In this document: in pieces, positions 28,628 through 37,845 of the stretch
How the letters are laid out: each line of letters starts with the position of its first letter
Numbering within the stretch: the stretch's first letter is position 1
NCBI RefSeq assembly: GCF_900538055.1
Contig: NZ_UZAC03000001.1
Coordinates: 930,001 to 994,000, forward strand
Direction of reading: 5' to 3'
From: Pasteuria penetrans
GTDB taxonomy: Bacteria > Bacillota > Bacilli > Thermoactinomycetales > Thermoactinomycetaceae
DNA length: 64,000 bases
The notes under the pieces: generated by a model
Told to the model about the DNA's origin: nothing
Databases searched by the model: none
What the model saw: only the letters and a program-made list of their open reading frames with translations
Position numbers and translations under genes: made by a program

Positions 28628-29050
28628 ATGAGGAAAGTATCAATTCCCCTCACAATAGTAGTATACTTTGGAATGATTGGGGGTCTACATAAGAAAGTCA
28701 CTGCCAACGTCATTCCCCTCTCACTCCCAGAGGCCGCAGAGGAAACACCCAAATACCAGGGAACCCCAAAACCGTATGAAGAGGACCATATGAGAATCTA
28801 CAGGGAAATGTGTGATGACATTGGGATGCTGAGTATTGAAATGTCCAATCTGTGGAGTCGTTACCAGAACCTTCGGAACGAAAAGATCAGTACAATGAAG
28901 GAAACCGAGATGAATCTGGACTGCTCAGAAAGAGCCGCTAGCAGGAAAGATTCCAATCAAGAAATTGAGGAGATGGATCTCAAGTACAGAAAGGAATACC
29001 AAGAATACCTGAAGGAATGGGAAACATTGGTCCACAAGAAAAGAAGATGA
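28628..29050 (+). CDS. Small exported coiled-coil protein
   Basis: A 140-residue protein. ATG 28628 follows GAGGTGAAGAGG; the open frame runs further upstream without a site. The N-terminus MRKVSIPLTIVVYFGMIGG is a short signal-like segment. After PLSLPEAAEETPKY the rest is charged and helical (MRIYREMCDDIGMLSIEM, EIEEMDLKYRKEYQEYLKEW), consistent with a coiled coil. No family recognised. It lies upstream of the surface-protein locus on the same strand, so it may belong to the same envelope system. Confidence 0.55.
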   Translation: MRKVSIPLTIVVYFGMIGGLHKKVTANVIPLSLPEAAEETPKYQGTPKPYEEDHMRIYREMCDDIGMLSIEMSNLWSRYQNLRNEKISTMKETEMNLDCSERAASRKDSNQEIEEMDLKYRKEYQEYLKEWETLVHKKRR

Positions 29051-29457
29051 GTAGTAGGAAACCCAAAGGTGTGTCGAATGAGCCCAGCATTTCAACCAGG
29101 CTCCTCGTAGAATCAAATGAACACTCCCATGTCGTTCGGCTCCAAAAACAAATGATGGAACCGGTGCTTACATAGTGAGGACAGGTGTATAGAATATCAT
29201 TCATATAGGATTTAGATTGGGAACGATAGGGATAGACCCTACCCGGGCACAGTTATATTCGAATAGTAAGACTTTGAAAATAAATAAAAGTACATATTAT
29301 ATCAAGTCTTACATATAGAATGAATGGATTAATGGATAGAATGTTATGATTACATAAGAAGCAAAAATAGAAAGTAAGGTAGGGGATACCTAGATGGACC
29401 CAACCCATGCCACCCATACTTTTGGACCCGACACCCTAAAGGAGAAGCAGCAAAAAA
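29051..29457. other. Intergenic region with a dispersed element
   Basis: About 400 bp, AT-rich at 29250-29350. It holds the CACCCATACTTTTG...GACACC element near 29410-29440, also seen near 16335-16360. No gene is supported. Confidence 0.4.
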
Positions 29458-29924
29458 TGCATGCTAGAAAAGTGTCAAGCCGGGCAGATGCATGCTCATG
29501 AACATAGGCGGTTCCCTCCAGATGGTACCATACCTAGCGGGAACTCATGGCACTCTAAACCAGATGGTAACCGTTTCACTCATTCCACCTACAGTAATAC
29601 CTGGTACACCCACATCGCCAGATGGGGACAAGCTACCTTCACCGGGGACATTTCCCCAAACAACCCCCACTGGGAGGAAAGGCAAAGACCGTAAGAACCC
29701 TGGGATAGAAGGAAAACCCTCCCCCAACGACGAATCGGGCCCAACCCGTAAGCGGGAAATGGCAGGAAACCCCAAAAGCAAAAAAGGAGGACACAGTACC
29801 GTCCACAACCACTAACATGCCAACAGCTATTGCACTCTCTGCAACCGCCGCAATAACAGACGCGGCTATCCTGTTCTTTGTCCGTCGTCGCGAAAACGTC
29901 ATCAAAAACAACGGACGGATCTGA
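29458..29924 (+). pseudogene. Broken surface-protein gene (C-terminal part of the A/B family)
   Basis: The sequence aligns with the last ~470 bp of genes A and B, from the KCQTGQ motif to the basic tail. A one-base insertion after GGGCAG shifts the frame near 29488 and another near 29785 restores it, so the parts read LEKCQAGQ, then LMNIGGSLQMVPYLAG, then VPSTTTNMPTAIALSATA with an RRREN tail. The 5' part of the gene is absent. It is followed by the same ~1 kb of DNA that follows gene A, so the array once held at least three tandem units. Confidence 0.85.
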
Positions 29925-30916
29925 GCACCCCCGATCATTGACATAGGAGAGTGGTCCATCCCCCTGGGGTGAGTCTCTTTCTTTAATTTCAACCCTTTAC
30001 TATCAAACAGGGGGAACCAATTGTCTGGAGGGGAGTGCGAACAACCTACGGTGTTACTACCCAAGACTTTGTTTATGAGTATGGATACTTCATAATAACA
30101 TTCATTTAATATAAATGCATACATTCTATATTAAATGAACATAACAATCAAAAATCGGAATACTTACCTGATAAAGTCTTCAACATTTCGCTCTTTACAT
30201 ATAACTTCATAATTTCATATATACATAAAAATGAATATGAATAAAATGTAATTATAAACATAATGATATATAATATTTTATATAAAATTTATGTTAAGAA
30301 GCAAAATGTATCCCCTGTTGTCAGCCCCCCACTAGATTCAAAAGCACGTCAGCAAAAGAAATTTCAGATCACAAATTTCCTAGCCAAAGGGAACATAACC
30401 CGTTTTTTGCCCCCATGGAACCACTACCCCACTTCGTACCCCCAAAACTAGCCATTTTATGATTGTGCCGCATATCGTTTTTAAGGTAGATTGCAATGGA
30501 TGCCACTTTTGGTATATGATAGACAGCGCGGTATGTTGGGTAATCCTATCGACACTGCTTGGGATTCGTGTTATCCCCACGATCCCTGAGAATGAAAGAA
30601 GATCCCTAATCTACCTTTTGGTCGGTTTGCTGAATCCTCGGGGGGAACATATCCACTCCGAATGGAATTGGGTTTGATCCCTTCTGGAGAAGCCAGCTCC
30701 AACACGAGTGGACCCCCCACTACAAAAAGAATAGACGAGAGATTCACGCCGTTCCCAAAACAATATACCTAACCTGCTCCAGACACACTTAGTAACAAGG
30801 TAAAAAACCCTGATAAGGAAAGGGTTTCAGGGAAATGTACAATCACAACGAGGTATGAGTGGAATCCCATTCAAGATCCCGTTTCGGTTACAAAAAAGAG
30901 GGAGATGAAAGTTTCT
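29925..30916 (+). repeat. Long upstream repeat of gene A (direct repeat with 32021-32996)
   Basis: About 1 kb colinear with 32021-32996, roughly 80% alike by eye. Shared features are the GCACCCCCGATCATTG start, an AT-rich middle, a TTGCAATGGATGCCACTTTT segment, and a CCCTGA...TCAGGG hairpin about 75 bp before the start codon. A 72-codon plus frame at 30459-30677 is interrupted by stops in the second copy, so it is probably a relic. It must carry the gene A promoter, though I see no canonical one. Confidence 0.7.
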
Positions 30917-32020
30917 ATGCGTTGCAATAAAAGAAAATTAGGTCTTCTGGCATTAACACTAACAACCACCTTTGGAACGATAACGACAGGCTCAGTGGGT
31001 AGCGAGGTCAACGCAAAGGGGCCAGCTCCAGCAGCTCCAGCAGCTCCAGCAGCTCCAGCAGCTCCAGCAGCTCCAGCAGCTCCAGCAGCTCCAGCAGCTC
31101 CAGCGGCTCCAGCAGCTCCAGCAAGTCCAGCAGCTCCAGCAGGTCCAGCAGATCCAGCAGATCCAGCAGATCCAGCAAGTCCAGCAGATCCAGCAGCTCC
31201 AGCAGCTCCAGCTCCAGAAACAGGAGGAACAGGAACCCCGAAACAAGCAGATAAAACAAACAATCTACCCGTTATGAAGAAAGACCTCGAGGAATTTTTG
31301 AAAAAAGTTGATATGACAAAAGAGGACAAGGAAAAATATGAAAAGATCACAAACGACTTCACCCAGTTAACAGGCCTAAAGTACAAGGGGTTCGATAAAG
31401 AAAAGGGTGAAGTCTATTTCGATTACAACAATGCAAAAGTTACCCTCAAATCCACGAAGGATGGGGATCTCAAAATCATCAACGTGGATAATAAAGAGGA
31501 AGCAGCAAAAGCATGCGTGCTAGCAAAGTGTCAGACCGGGCAATACATGCTCATGAACATAGGTGGTTCCCTCCAGATGGTACAATACCTGGCAGGAACT
31601 TATGGCACCCTGGGCCAGGTAGTAACCGTTTCACCCTTCACCACCGGCATAGCGCCTGCAGTAGTACCTGGTGTGTCCGCAGCACCCACATCGTCAGGGC
31701 AAGTTGCTAACCCAAAATCGGATGGGAAACAACCATCCGTTGAAGGCGATTCCTCAAAACCCACTGGAAAAGAAAAAGGGGACCATAAGGGCCCCGGAGT
31801 AGAAGGAAAACCCTCCCCCAGCGGCGAACCGGGTCCAACCCGTACGAAACGCGAAGTGGCAGGGAACCCCAAAGGCGAAAAAGGGGACACAGTGCCGTCC
31901 ACAGCCACCAGCATGCCAACAGCTATTGCACTCTCTGCAACCGCTATGATAACAGCCGTGGCTGCCCTGTTCTTTATCCGTCGTCGCAAAAACATAATCA
32001 GAAACAACGGGCGGGCCTAA
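30917..32020 (+). CDS. Surface protein A: signal peptide, Pro-Ala repeat stalk, conserved C-terminal module, membrane anchor
   Basis: A 367-residue exported protein. Signal peptide: MRCNKRKLGLLALTLTTTFG. Then a ~65-residue stalk of P-A-A triplets with P-A-D, P-A-S and P-A-G variants. The C-terminal module starts near DLEEFLKKVDMTKEDKEKY, contains the pair CVLAKCQTG and SLQMVQYLAGTYGTLGQ, a hydrophilic Pro/Gly/Lys linker, and ends VPSTATSMPTAIALSATAM, a hydrophobic span, and RRRKN. That end resembles a cell-wall sorting signal without the standard LPXTG. The start has two ATGs, 30905 and 30917; GAGGGAG abuts the first, so I prefer the second, though the site is 12 nt away. Its C-terminal half is almost identical to gene B. 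Confidence 0.85.
   Translation: MRCNKRKLGLLALTLTTTFGTITTGSVGSEVNAKGPAPAAPAAPAAPAAPAAPAAPAAPAAPAAPAAPASPAAPAGPADPADPADPASPADPAAPAAPAPETGGTGTPKQADKTNNLPVMKKDLEEFLKKVDMTKEDKEKYEKITNDFTQLTGLKYKGFDKEKGEVYFDYNNAKVTLKSTKDGDLKIINVDNKEEAAKACVLAKCQTGQYMLMNIGGSLQMVQYLAGTYGTLGQVVTVSPFTTGIAPAVVPGVSAAPTSSGQVANPKSDGKQPSVEGDSSKPTGKEKGDHKGPGVEGKPSPSGEPGPTRTKREVAGNPKGEKGDTVPSTATSMPTAIALSATAMITAVAALFFIRRRKNIIRNNGRA
31021..31220 (+). repeat. 9-bp minisatellite coding for the Pro-Ala stalk
   Basis: About 20 tandem units of 9 bp, consensus GCTCCAGCA, inside gene A. Early units are perfect; later ones vary at one codon (GAT, AGT, GGT), giving P-A-D, P-A-S and P-A-G. All units keep the frame. Slipped-strand copying should change stalk length in steps of three residues. 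Confidence 0.9.
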
Positions 32021-32996
32021 GCACCCCCGATCATTGGAATAGAGAAAGCGATCCACCTCAGGGGTGGGTCTCTTTCCTTATTTCAACCCCTCTGCTACCA
32101 AACAAAGGGGAACAATTGCTTGGGAGGTGAACAACCCCCTTCCATTTACGGTGTTACTACTCAAGACTTTGTTTATTGGTATGGATACTTTGTAACAATA
32201 TTTATGGAAATAAAATGAGAATATATTTTATTCCAATGGACATAACAATCCAGGATCAGAGTGCCTTTCCCTGATAAAGTTTTCAATATTAGCCCCTGAC
32301 ATATAAATTCATATTCCATATTGAAAAAATAAATATGAACAAATCTGGAATTACATACAGCATTATATAAAATTTATTTAAATAAAAACGTATCTTCCTA
32401 TTGTCCACCCCCCACTAGGTTCAGAAGTACGTCAACAGAAAGGATTTCGGATCACAAATTCCCTAGCAAAGGGAACCATAACCCACTCTTTGCTCTATGG
32501 AAACACTACCCCACTTCATACCCCCAAACTAGCCATTTTGTGATTGTACCGCATATTGTTTTCAAGGTAGATTGCAATGGATGCCACTTTTGGTATATGA
32601 TAGGTGGCGCAGTATGTTGAGTAATCCTATCGATACTGCCTGGGATTCGTGTTATCCCCACAATCCTTGAGAACAAAAAAAGATCCCTGATCTACCCTCT
32701 TGGTCGGTTTGCTGAATCCTGGGGAAGGAACATATCCACTTCGAATGGAGTTTGGTTCGATCCCTTCTGGGGAAGCCAGCTCCAACATGGATGGAACCCC
32801 CCACCATAAAAAATAGACGAGGGGTTCACGCCGTTCCCGAACAATATACCTACCTACCCCAGGCACACTTGTTTAACAAGGCAAAAAGCCCTGATAGGAA
32901 ATGGTTTCAGGGAAATGTACAATCACAACAAGGTATAAGTGAAATCCCATTCAAAGTCCCGTTTCGGTTACAAAAAAGAGGGAGATGGAAATTTCT
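32021..32996 (+). repeat. Long upstream repeat of gene B (direct repeat with 29925-30916)
   Basis: The second copy of the ~1 kb segment that precedes gene A. The AT-rich centre differs most; the 400 bp before the gene are best kept, including CCCTGATAGG...TCAGGG and the AAAAAAGAGGGAGATG start region. A weaker relative of this 400-bp part precedes gene C at about 35440-35880. Confidence 0.7.
32039..32078 (+). terminator. Terminator-like hairpin after gene A
   Basis: GAAAGCGATCCACC pairs with GGTGGGTCTCTTTC (one internal mismatch), followed by CTTATTT. A related hairpin follows the pseudogene, at about 29947-29980. Confidence 0.55.
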
Positions 32997-34739
32997 ATGC
33001 GTTGCAATAAGAGAAAATTATGCCTTCTGGCACTATCACTGACAACCACCCTTGGAATGATAACGACAAGCTCGGTGGATATGGAAGTCAGCGCGCGAGG
33101 AAATGAAGAAACAGGAACGATACCTAATAATGGTAATGAACCACCAGACCAGCCAAAGCAGGACCTAGGTAAGAACCAGGACCTAGGTAAGAACCAGAAC
33201 CAGGACCTAGGTAAGAACCAGAACCAGAACCTACCGTCGGTGAATACGGAAACCGGTTCAGAACAAAGACTAAGAAAAACAAGAAGCGTATCAAAAGAAG
33301 ATATGGATCGATTAGGAGATCGATTAGGAGATTTAAAATTAACAGAAAGGAAACTACAATTAGAAATAGAAAGAGAAGAAAGAGAGAGTTTGCTAGATAC
33401 AGCAGCAGAAGCGAGAAATAGTGTAATGGAAGCGAAAAACAACGAAAGAGTACAAGAGATAGGAAGATTGAAAGCAAATTTAGACGATATGACAGAAAAA
33501 GCAACAAAAGCAAAAGAAAAATTAGACGATCTTAGGATACGAAAAGAAAAAGCAAAGACCGATGCAGAAAAAACCGCTCTTAACAACGACATAACAATAG
33601 CGGAAACAGAATTAACTAATTCTGAACAAGAAAAAACAAAAGCGGAAACAAAATTAAGTAGTTATAAAAAACAAGCAGAAACCATTGAAGCAACGAGAAA
33701 AGTAGAGAGAGCGGAAGCAGAAGTATCAAGATTAGAAGAAGAAGCGACAGAAAAACAAAGACTAATAACAAACTTGAGAAAACAATTAGCGGGAGCGACA
33801 GTATCGAGAAAACAAGAACTGGAAAGACAAATAGCAGAGGTGCAAGAACAGCTAAGAGAAACGAAAAGAAAAGAAGGAGAAGCGAGAGCAAAAGTAACAA
33901 AAGCGAAAGAACAAGAAACAGCTGGGAAACAATCAACAAGTCATCCGGTTTCACCAGACAATATACCCGTTACAAAGAAAGACCTTGAGGAATTTTTGAA
34001 AAAAGTTGATATGACAAAAGAGGACAAGGAAAAATATGAAAAGATCACAAACGACTTCACCCAGTTAACAGGCCTAAAGTACAAGGGGTTCGATAAAGAA
34101 AAGGGTGAAGTCTATTTCGATTACAACAATGCAAAAGTTACCCTCAAATCCACGAAGGATGGGGATCTCAAAATCATCAACGTGGATAATAAAGAGGAAG
34201 CAGCAAAAGCATGCGTGCTAGCAAAGTGTCAGACCGGGCAATACATGCTCATGAACATAGGTGGTTCCCTCCAGATGGTACAATACCTGGCAGGAACTTA
34301 TGGCACCCTGGGCCAGGTAGTAACCGTTTCACCCTTCACCACCGGCATAGCACCTGCAGTAGTACCTGGTGTATCCGCAGTAGCGCCTAGTGCATCCGCA
34401 GCACCCACATCGTCAGGGCAAGTTGCTAGCCCAAAATCAGATGGGAAACAACCATCCGTTGAAGGCGATTCCTCAAAACCCACTGGAAAAGAAAAGGGGG
34501 ACCATAAGGGCCCCGGAGTAGAAGGAAAACCCTCTCCCAGCAGCGAACCGGGTCCAACCCGTACGAAACGCGAAGTAGCAGGGAACCCCAAAGGCGAAAA
34601 AGGGGACACAGTACCATCCACAGCCACCAGCATGCCAACAGCTATTGCACTCTCTGCAACCGCTATGATAACAGCCGTGGCTGCCCTGTTCTTTATCCGT
34701 CGTCGAAAAAACACAATCAAAAACAACGGTCGGTCCTAG
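32997..34739 (+). CDS. Surface protein B: signal peptide, coiled-coil stalk, same C-terminal module as A
   Basis: A 580-residue exported protein. Signal peptide: MRCNKRKLCLLALSLTTTLG. Next come short DLGKNQ repeats, then about 220 residues of highly charged helix (LTERKLQLEIEREERESLL to KVTKAKEQET) forming a long coiled coil. From TKKDLEEFLKKVDMTKEDK onward it matches protein A almost residue for residue, with a small insertion (VAPSASA) and the same VPSTATSMPT, hydrophobic span and RRRKN end. The coiled-coil part uses AGA, GAA, AAA and TTA codons heavily, unlike its flanks. The start choice mirrors gene A (ATG 32985 or 32997). The stalk appears to have been exchanged while the anchor module was kept by gene conversion. 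Confidence 0.87.
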   Translation: MRCNKRKLCLLALSLTTTLGMITTSSVDMEVSARGNEETGTIPNNGNEPPDQPKQDLGKNQDLGKNQNQDLGKNQNQNLPSVNTETGSEQRLRKTRSVSKEDMDRLGDRLGDLKLTERKLQLEIEREERESLLDTAAEARNSVMEAKNNERVQEIGRLKANLDDMTEKATKAKEKLDDLRIRKEKAKTDAEKTALNNDITIAETELTNSEQEKTKAETKLSSYKKQAETIEATRKVERAEAEVSRLEEEATEKQRLITNLRKQLAGATVSRKQELERQIAEVQEQLRETKRKEGEARAKVTKAKEQETAGKQSTSHPVSPDNIPVTKKDLEEFLKKVDMTKEDKEKYEKITNDFTQLTGLKYKGFDKEKGEVYFDYNNAKVTLKSTKDGDLKIINVDNKEEAAKACVLAKCQTGQYMLMNIGGSLQMVQYLAGTYGTLGQVVTVSPFTTGIAPAVVPGVSAVAPSASAAPTSSGQVASPKSDGKQPSVEGDSSKPTGKEKGDHKGPGVEGKPSPSSEPGPTRTKREVAGNPKGEKGDTVPSTATSMPTAIALSATAMITAVAALFFIRRRKNTIKNNGRS

Positions 34740-34767
34740 GCACCCCCGATCATTGGAATAAAAAATT

Positions 34768-34799
34768 GTGGTCTATCCTTTAGGATAGGCCACTTTTTC
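34768..34799 (+). terminator. Intrinsic terminator after gene B
   Basis: An 11-bp stem, GTGGTCTATCC with GGATAGGCCAC (one G-T pair), a TTTA loop, then TTTTTCT. It lies 29 bp after the stop. Confidence 0.88.
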
Positions 34800-35882
34800 T
34801 ATTCCGACCATTCCGACCATGGGAACAACCATCCCCCAGTCGAGGACAGGGATAGGGTACACAGGAAAAAAAACATTCCCATTGTTGGTATGTACATAAT
34901 GGTAACGGAAACCGTTCGCTATTCCAGTCCACGTCACCTTTTACCCTGTCCATGGAACCAACCACTTAACAATAGATACGAAATCGAGAAGATTGTTTTT
35001 CTGCATCAGCCCCTTCCCAAAAAAATTCCCCTCCTCCTGCCCTACCAACGGATACCCTAAGCTACGGACACCGTGGTCCAAGAGATCACTGGATCAAAAG
35101 GATCGATAGCACAAGAAAATGCTAAGAGTATCCCACCACTCTCATAGCAGCCTATCATCATCCCCCATAGAAGAAGAAACAAGGAACCGGACAACAGAAA
35201 ACACTTTCCCCCATTGAAGATACGAAACGATCCCAGTACCCACCCCATCCCCTCTCACTCCCACTACGTCACCACAAAATCGATTGCAATGAACCTTAAA
35301 AACAGGGGAAAAGGGGCCAGTGAAACTTCTAGATCATCCCACTGCAAGAAACACCAAGGAACCCCATTCCAACCGCCATCCACAACCTATTTCCCATCCC
35401 ATGGAAGACCTACTGAGAACAACAGATGATCCCAACTCTCATTCCATATAATTTTAAAGATCGTTTCCAATCATATTGCGATAGATACTGTTTATGGTAT
35501 AAGATGAAGGACGCGGGATATTGAGCAACCCTATCCACACTGTTCAGGACTCACGTTGTCTCCCCCTATACAATCCCCGCAAAATAAAAAGATCCCTATC
35601 TCAACCCCTTCGTCGTCGGTTTGTTAGGCCTTCTGGAGAAATACCGGTTCACTAGTCGATCTAGTTTGAACCTTCAAAGTTTTTAGTCCCACATGAGTGC
35701 CATAGACCCCAGTCAAAATAGAGATACACACCCCTCCCAATCCATAGGGTACACCGCCCAAAGATAGTAAAAAAAATCTATGGGATAAAAGATGCCAGAA
35801 AATGCACGATGAAAAAATGATTTCATGGATCAAACCCAGCCCGTGTCTTGAATGGCAAGAAAAAAAGGAGATGGATATCTTT
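34800..35882. other. Intergenic region upstream of gene C
   Basis: About 1.1 kb. The first half holds nothing I can name. The second half (about 35440-35880) is a diverged copy of the region preceding genes A and B, with a segment reading TTGCGATAGATACTGTTTATGG, comparable to TTGCAATGGATGCCACTTTTGG upstream of A and B, and a matching start-codon region. Confidence 0.5.
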
Positions 35883-36875
35883 ATGTATTCTAAAAACAAA
35901 AAAATAGGTCTATGGACCCTGGCCACTACTCTCGGAATGTCCTTCCATCTGGCCGATTACACGAAGGCAGAAACCCATTCTGAAGGAGTCCAACCTAAAG
36001 AACAATCAGTAATACCGGAAAGCAGTACCACAAAGAAACCACCAACCCATAACACAAACCAAACACCCAACATGAGCTTGTCGGGATCACAAACACAAAA
36101 AGACAGCTCAGGAGCAGGGGGCGAGTCGAATAGTGAAAATAATCCAGGAAACAACAACCCAACGAAAACCAATCCGCACAATTTAGCCCAAGGACTTTCG
36201 GGAAAAAAAATAGACGCAACGATACAAGCACTCTCCGACCCCAACGTGAGTAAGGAAAAAAAGGAACAGCTGAAAAAGGATTTCAAAGCAGAGACAGGTT
36301 TTGATCTCAACGATTACGACAAGGATAAAGGTACGCTCGAGGTAGGATACGGAAAGGAAAAATACGCCCTTGAAGTGGATACCGAGACGAAAACCTTAAA
36401 GAAATTGGATATAAAGAACCTGGAAGATGGTGCATGGCAGTGCCAGATGAAAAAATGTCAGTCGGGAACCCTGTTGGTCCACATGTCGGGTGTTCCTAAC
36501 CTAGTACAATACACAGCGGGAAACCCAGGTGTCATGACCCTAGTACCAGCGGCAGGACAGCATGGAATGGCAACACCCGTATGGGAACAAGAACAAAAGA
36601 AAGAGGGAGAAAAAAACCAACCATCCGTCGCTGGAAACAACAATCAAGCTCTCCCCAGCAAAGAAAGGAACGAGGACAAGATCCCCGCAAAAAGGGTAAG
36701 TAATCCCCCCCAACAAAGCAAAGGTGGAGCCATAGCAGCAGAAAAGACACCCGACACAGCAACCAGCATACCAACAACGATAGCCCTTTCCGCAGCCATG
36801 GCAACAATAGCTGGTATTTCCCTTTTCCTCTTCCGTCGTCGTAGGAATGCGATCACCAGCAGAAAACAAGGTTGA
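35883..36875 (+). CDS. Surface protein C: diverged relative of A and B
   Basis: A 330-residue exported protein with the same plan. Signal peptide: MYSKNKKIGLWTLATTLGMS. A polar Ser/Asn/Thr/Pro stalk of ~110 residues follows, then a module beginning near LSDPNVSKEKKEQLKKDFK, the pair WQCQMKKCQSG, NLVQYTAGNPGVMTLVP, a Lys-rich linker, and TPDTATSIPTTIALSA with a hydrophobic span and RRRRN. Compared with A and B, only the Cys pair region and the tail are well kept. AAAGGAG abuts the first ATG (35871) and lies 12 nt before the second (35883), the same unusual layout as in A and B. It is probably an older paralog held by the same anchoring route. Confidence 0.82.
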   Translation: MYSKNKKIGLWTLATTLGMSFHLADYTKAETHSEGVQPKEQSVIPESSTTKKPPTHNTNQTPNMSLSGSQTQKDSSGAGGESNSENNPGNNNPTKTNPHNLAQGLSGKKIDATIQALSDPNVSKEKKEQLKKDFKAETGFDLNDYDKDKGTLEVGYGKEKYALEVDTETKTLKKLDIKNLEDGAWQCQMKKCQSGTLLVHMSGVPNLVQYTAGNPGVMTLVPAAGQHGMATPVWEQEQKKEGEKNQPSVAGNNNQALPSKERNEDKIPAKRVSNPPQQSKGGAIAAEKTPDTATSIPTTIALSAAMATIAGISLFLFRRRRNAITSRKQG

Positions 36876-36937
36876 ACAACCCTTCCGATCCCATACCTAT
36901 ACAAATCATGGATTGAAAATGTCATATGTAGATACAC

Positions 36938-36976
36938 AAAGAGCGGCCCAATCCTATGGATGGGTCGCCTTTGATT
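36938..36976 (+). terminator. Terminator-like hairpin after gene C
   Basis: A stem of about 14 pairs with two bulges, GAGCGGCCCAATCC with GGATGGGTCGCC, closed by AAA/TTT on the outside. The T-run is broken (TTTGATTT). Confidence 0.6.
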
Positions 36977-37154
36977 TCCAACCATTCCCAGAAAATGCCG
37001 ATAGAGGGAGGGGAAGGATATACCATGACAGATCCTCAACGAATCCATGCCCCGAGGAACACCACAAACGACCCACCGGAAAAAAGCCACGCCCATCGCA
37101 TTTGGCCTCCTACATACGCTTGAAAAGATGGTATCATAACAAGTAACGTATCCC

Positions 37155-37802
37155 ATGACCAGAAAGAAGAGGAGAAACGTGCGGCCATCATCCCCAGCAA
37201 CTATTTTCCTTCTCACCCTGATCACCACCTTCCCGATGACCTCTGACAACGGTTATGCTCAACAACGGGCAACCATGGGAAACCCACCAGTCCCCGGGAA
37301 AGTGGAACCCATAGAAAAACAGGAAAAACAGCTACGAAACATCCTAGACGCCCTACAGAAAGAACCCTGCGGAAAGGACCCATCCCGCCTCACCCAGGAA
37401 CAATTCACCACATGCCAACAAAGGGTTCAGAAGGCATACCAAACCTATGACGAACTATACACGTCCTTGTACGGGGAAAACGACCAGCTCATAAGCAAAA
37501 CACCCAGGCTGAGGGAGATCATGGGACGAATGCCAAGATCGGCAGAAAAGGTAGCTCAACTACACAACAAATTTCCTCTATCTACCCCAGCCACGGCAGA
37601 AGCGTCACAGACACCCACCAGCAAAGGGGACACTACTACCGCACTCTCAAGCTACAGAGGACAACCCGGAACCATCCTAAATCATCTCCTTGCCCTATTC
37701 ATAGGACTTGCCCTAACCGGTACAGCCGCTGCTTTTATGGTACTACGCAAACCCCGTACCCAAATGTCCTCCCCCCATAAGGACAACTCCCTATCGGGGT
37801 GA
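37155..37802 (+). CDS. Exported protein D with C-terminal membrane anchor
   Basis: A 215-residue protein. A basic N-terminus (MTRKKRRNVRPSS) and hydrophobic stretch (ATIFLLTLITTFPM) form a signal peptide, with probable cleavage near GYAQQ. The middle is helical with two Cys about 20 residues apart (EPCGKDPSRLTQEQFTTCQQ). A Thr/Ser/Pro linker leads to a TM segment (LNHLLALFIGLALTGTAAAFMVL) and a basic tail. It resembles A-C in plan but not in sequence and lacks the xPxTAT motif. No clear ribosome site precedes ATG 37155. It is the last plus-strand gene of the locus and is convergent with the metallopeptidase. Confidence 0.7.
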   Translation: MTRKKRRNVRPSSPATIFLLTLITTFPMTSDNGYAQQRATMGNPPVPGKVEPIEKQEKQLRNILDALQKEPCGKDPSRLTQEQFTTCQQRVQKAYQTYDELYTSLYGENDQLISKTPRLREIMGRMPRSAEKVAQLHNKFPLSTPATAEASQTPTSKGDTTTALSSYRGQPGTILNHLLALFIGLALTGTAAAFMVLRKPRTQMSSPHKDNSLSG

Positions 37803-37845
37803 ACACCCCGCATTGGGATCGATCACCATCGATAACACCCCCCTT

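Noticed and set aside
30459-30677. 72-codon plus ORF upstream of gene A
   Set aside because: The matching frames upstream of genes B and C contain stop codons, so it is at most a relic of a gene carried in the duplicated segment.
30871-31386. Minus-strand ORF of 171 codons with G-A-A collagen-like triplets
   Set aside because: It is the antisense of the GCTCCAGCA minisatellite, which keeps several frames open. There is no ribosome site, and the plus-strand gene has a signal peptide, conserved module and paralogs.
33124-33954. Leucine-rich minus-strand ORFs opposite the coiled coil of gene B
   Set aside because: Poly-leucine reading arises from antisense of AAA/GAA-rich codons. No start site and no conservation.
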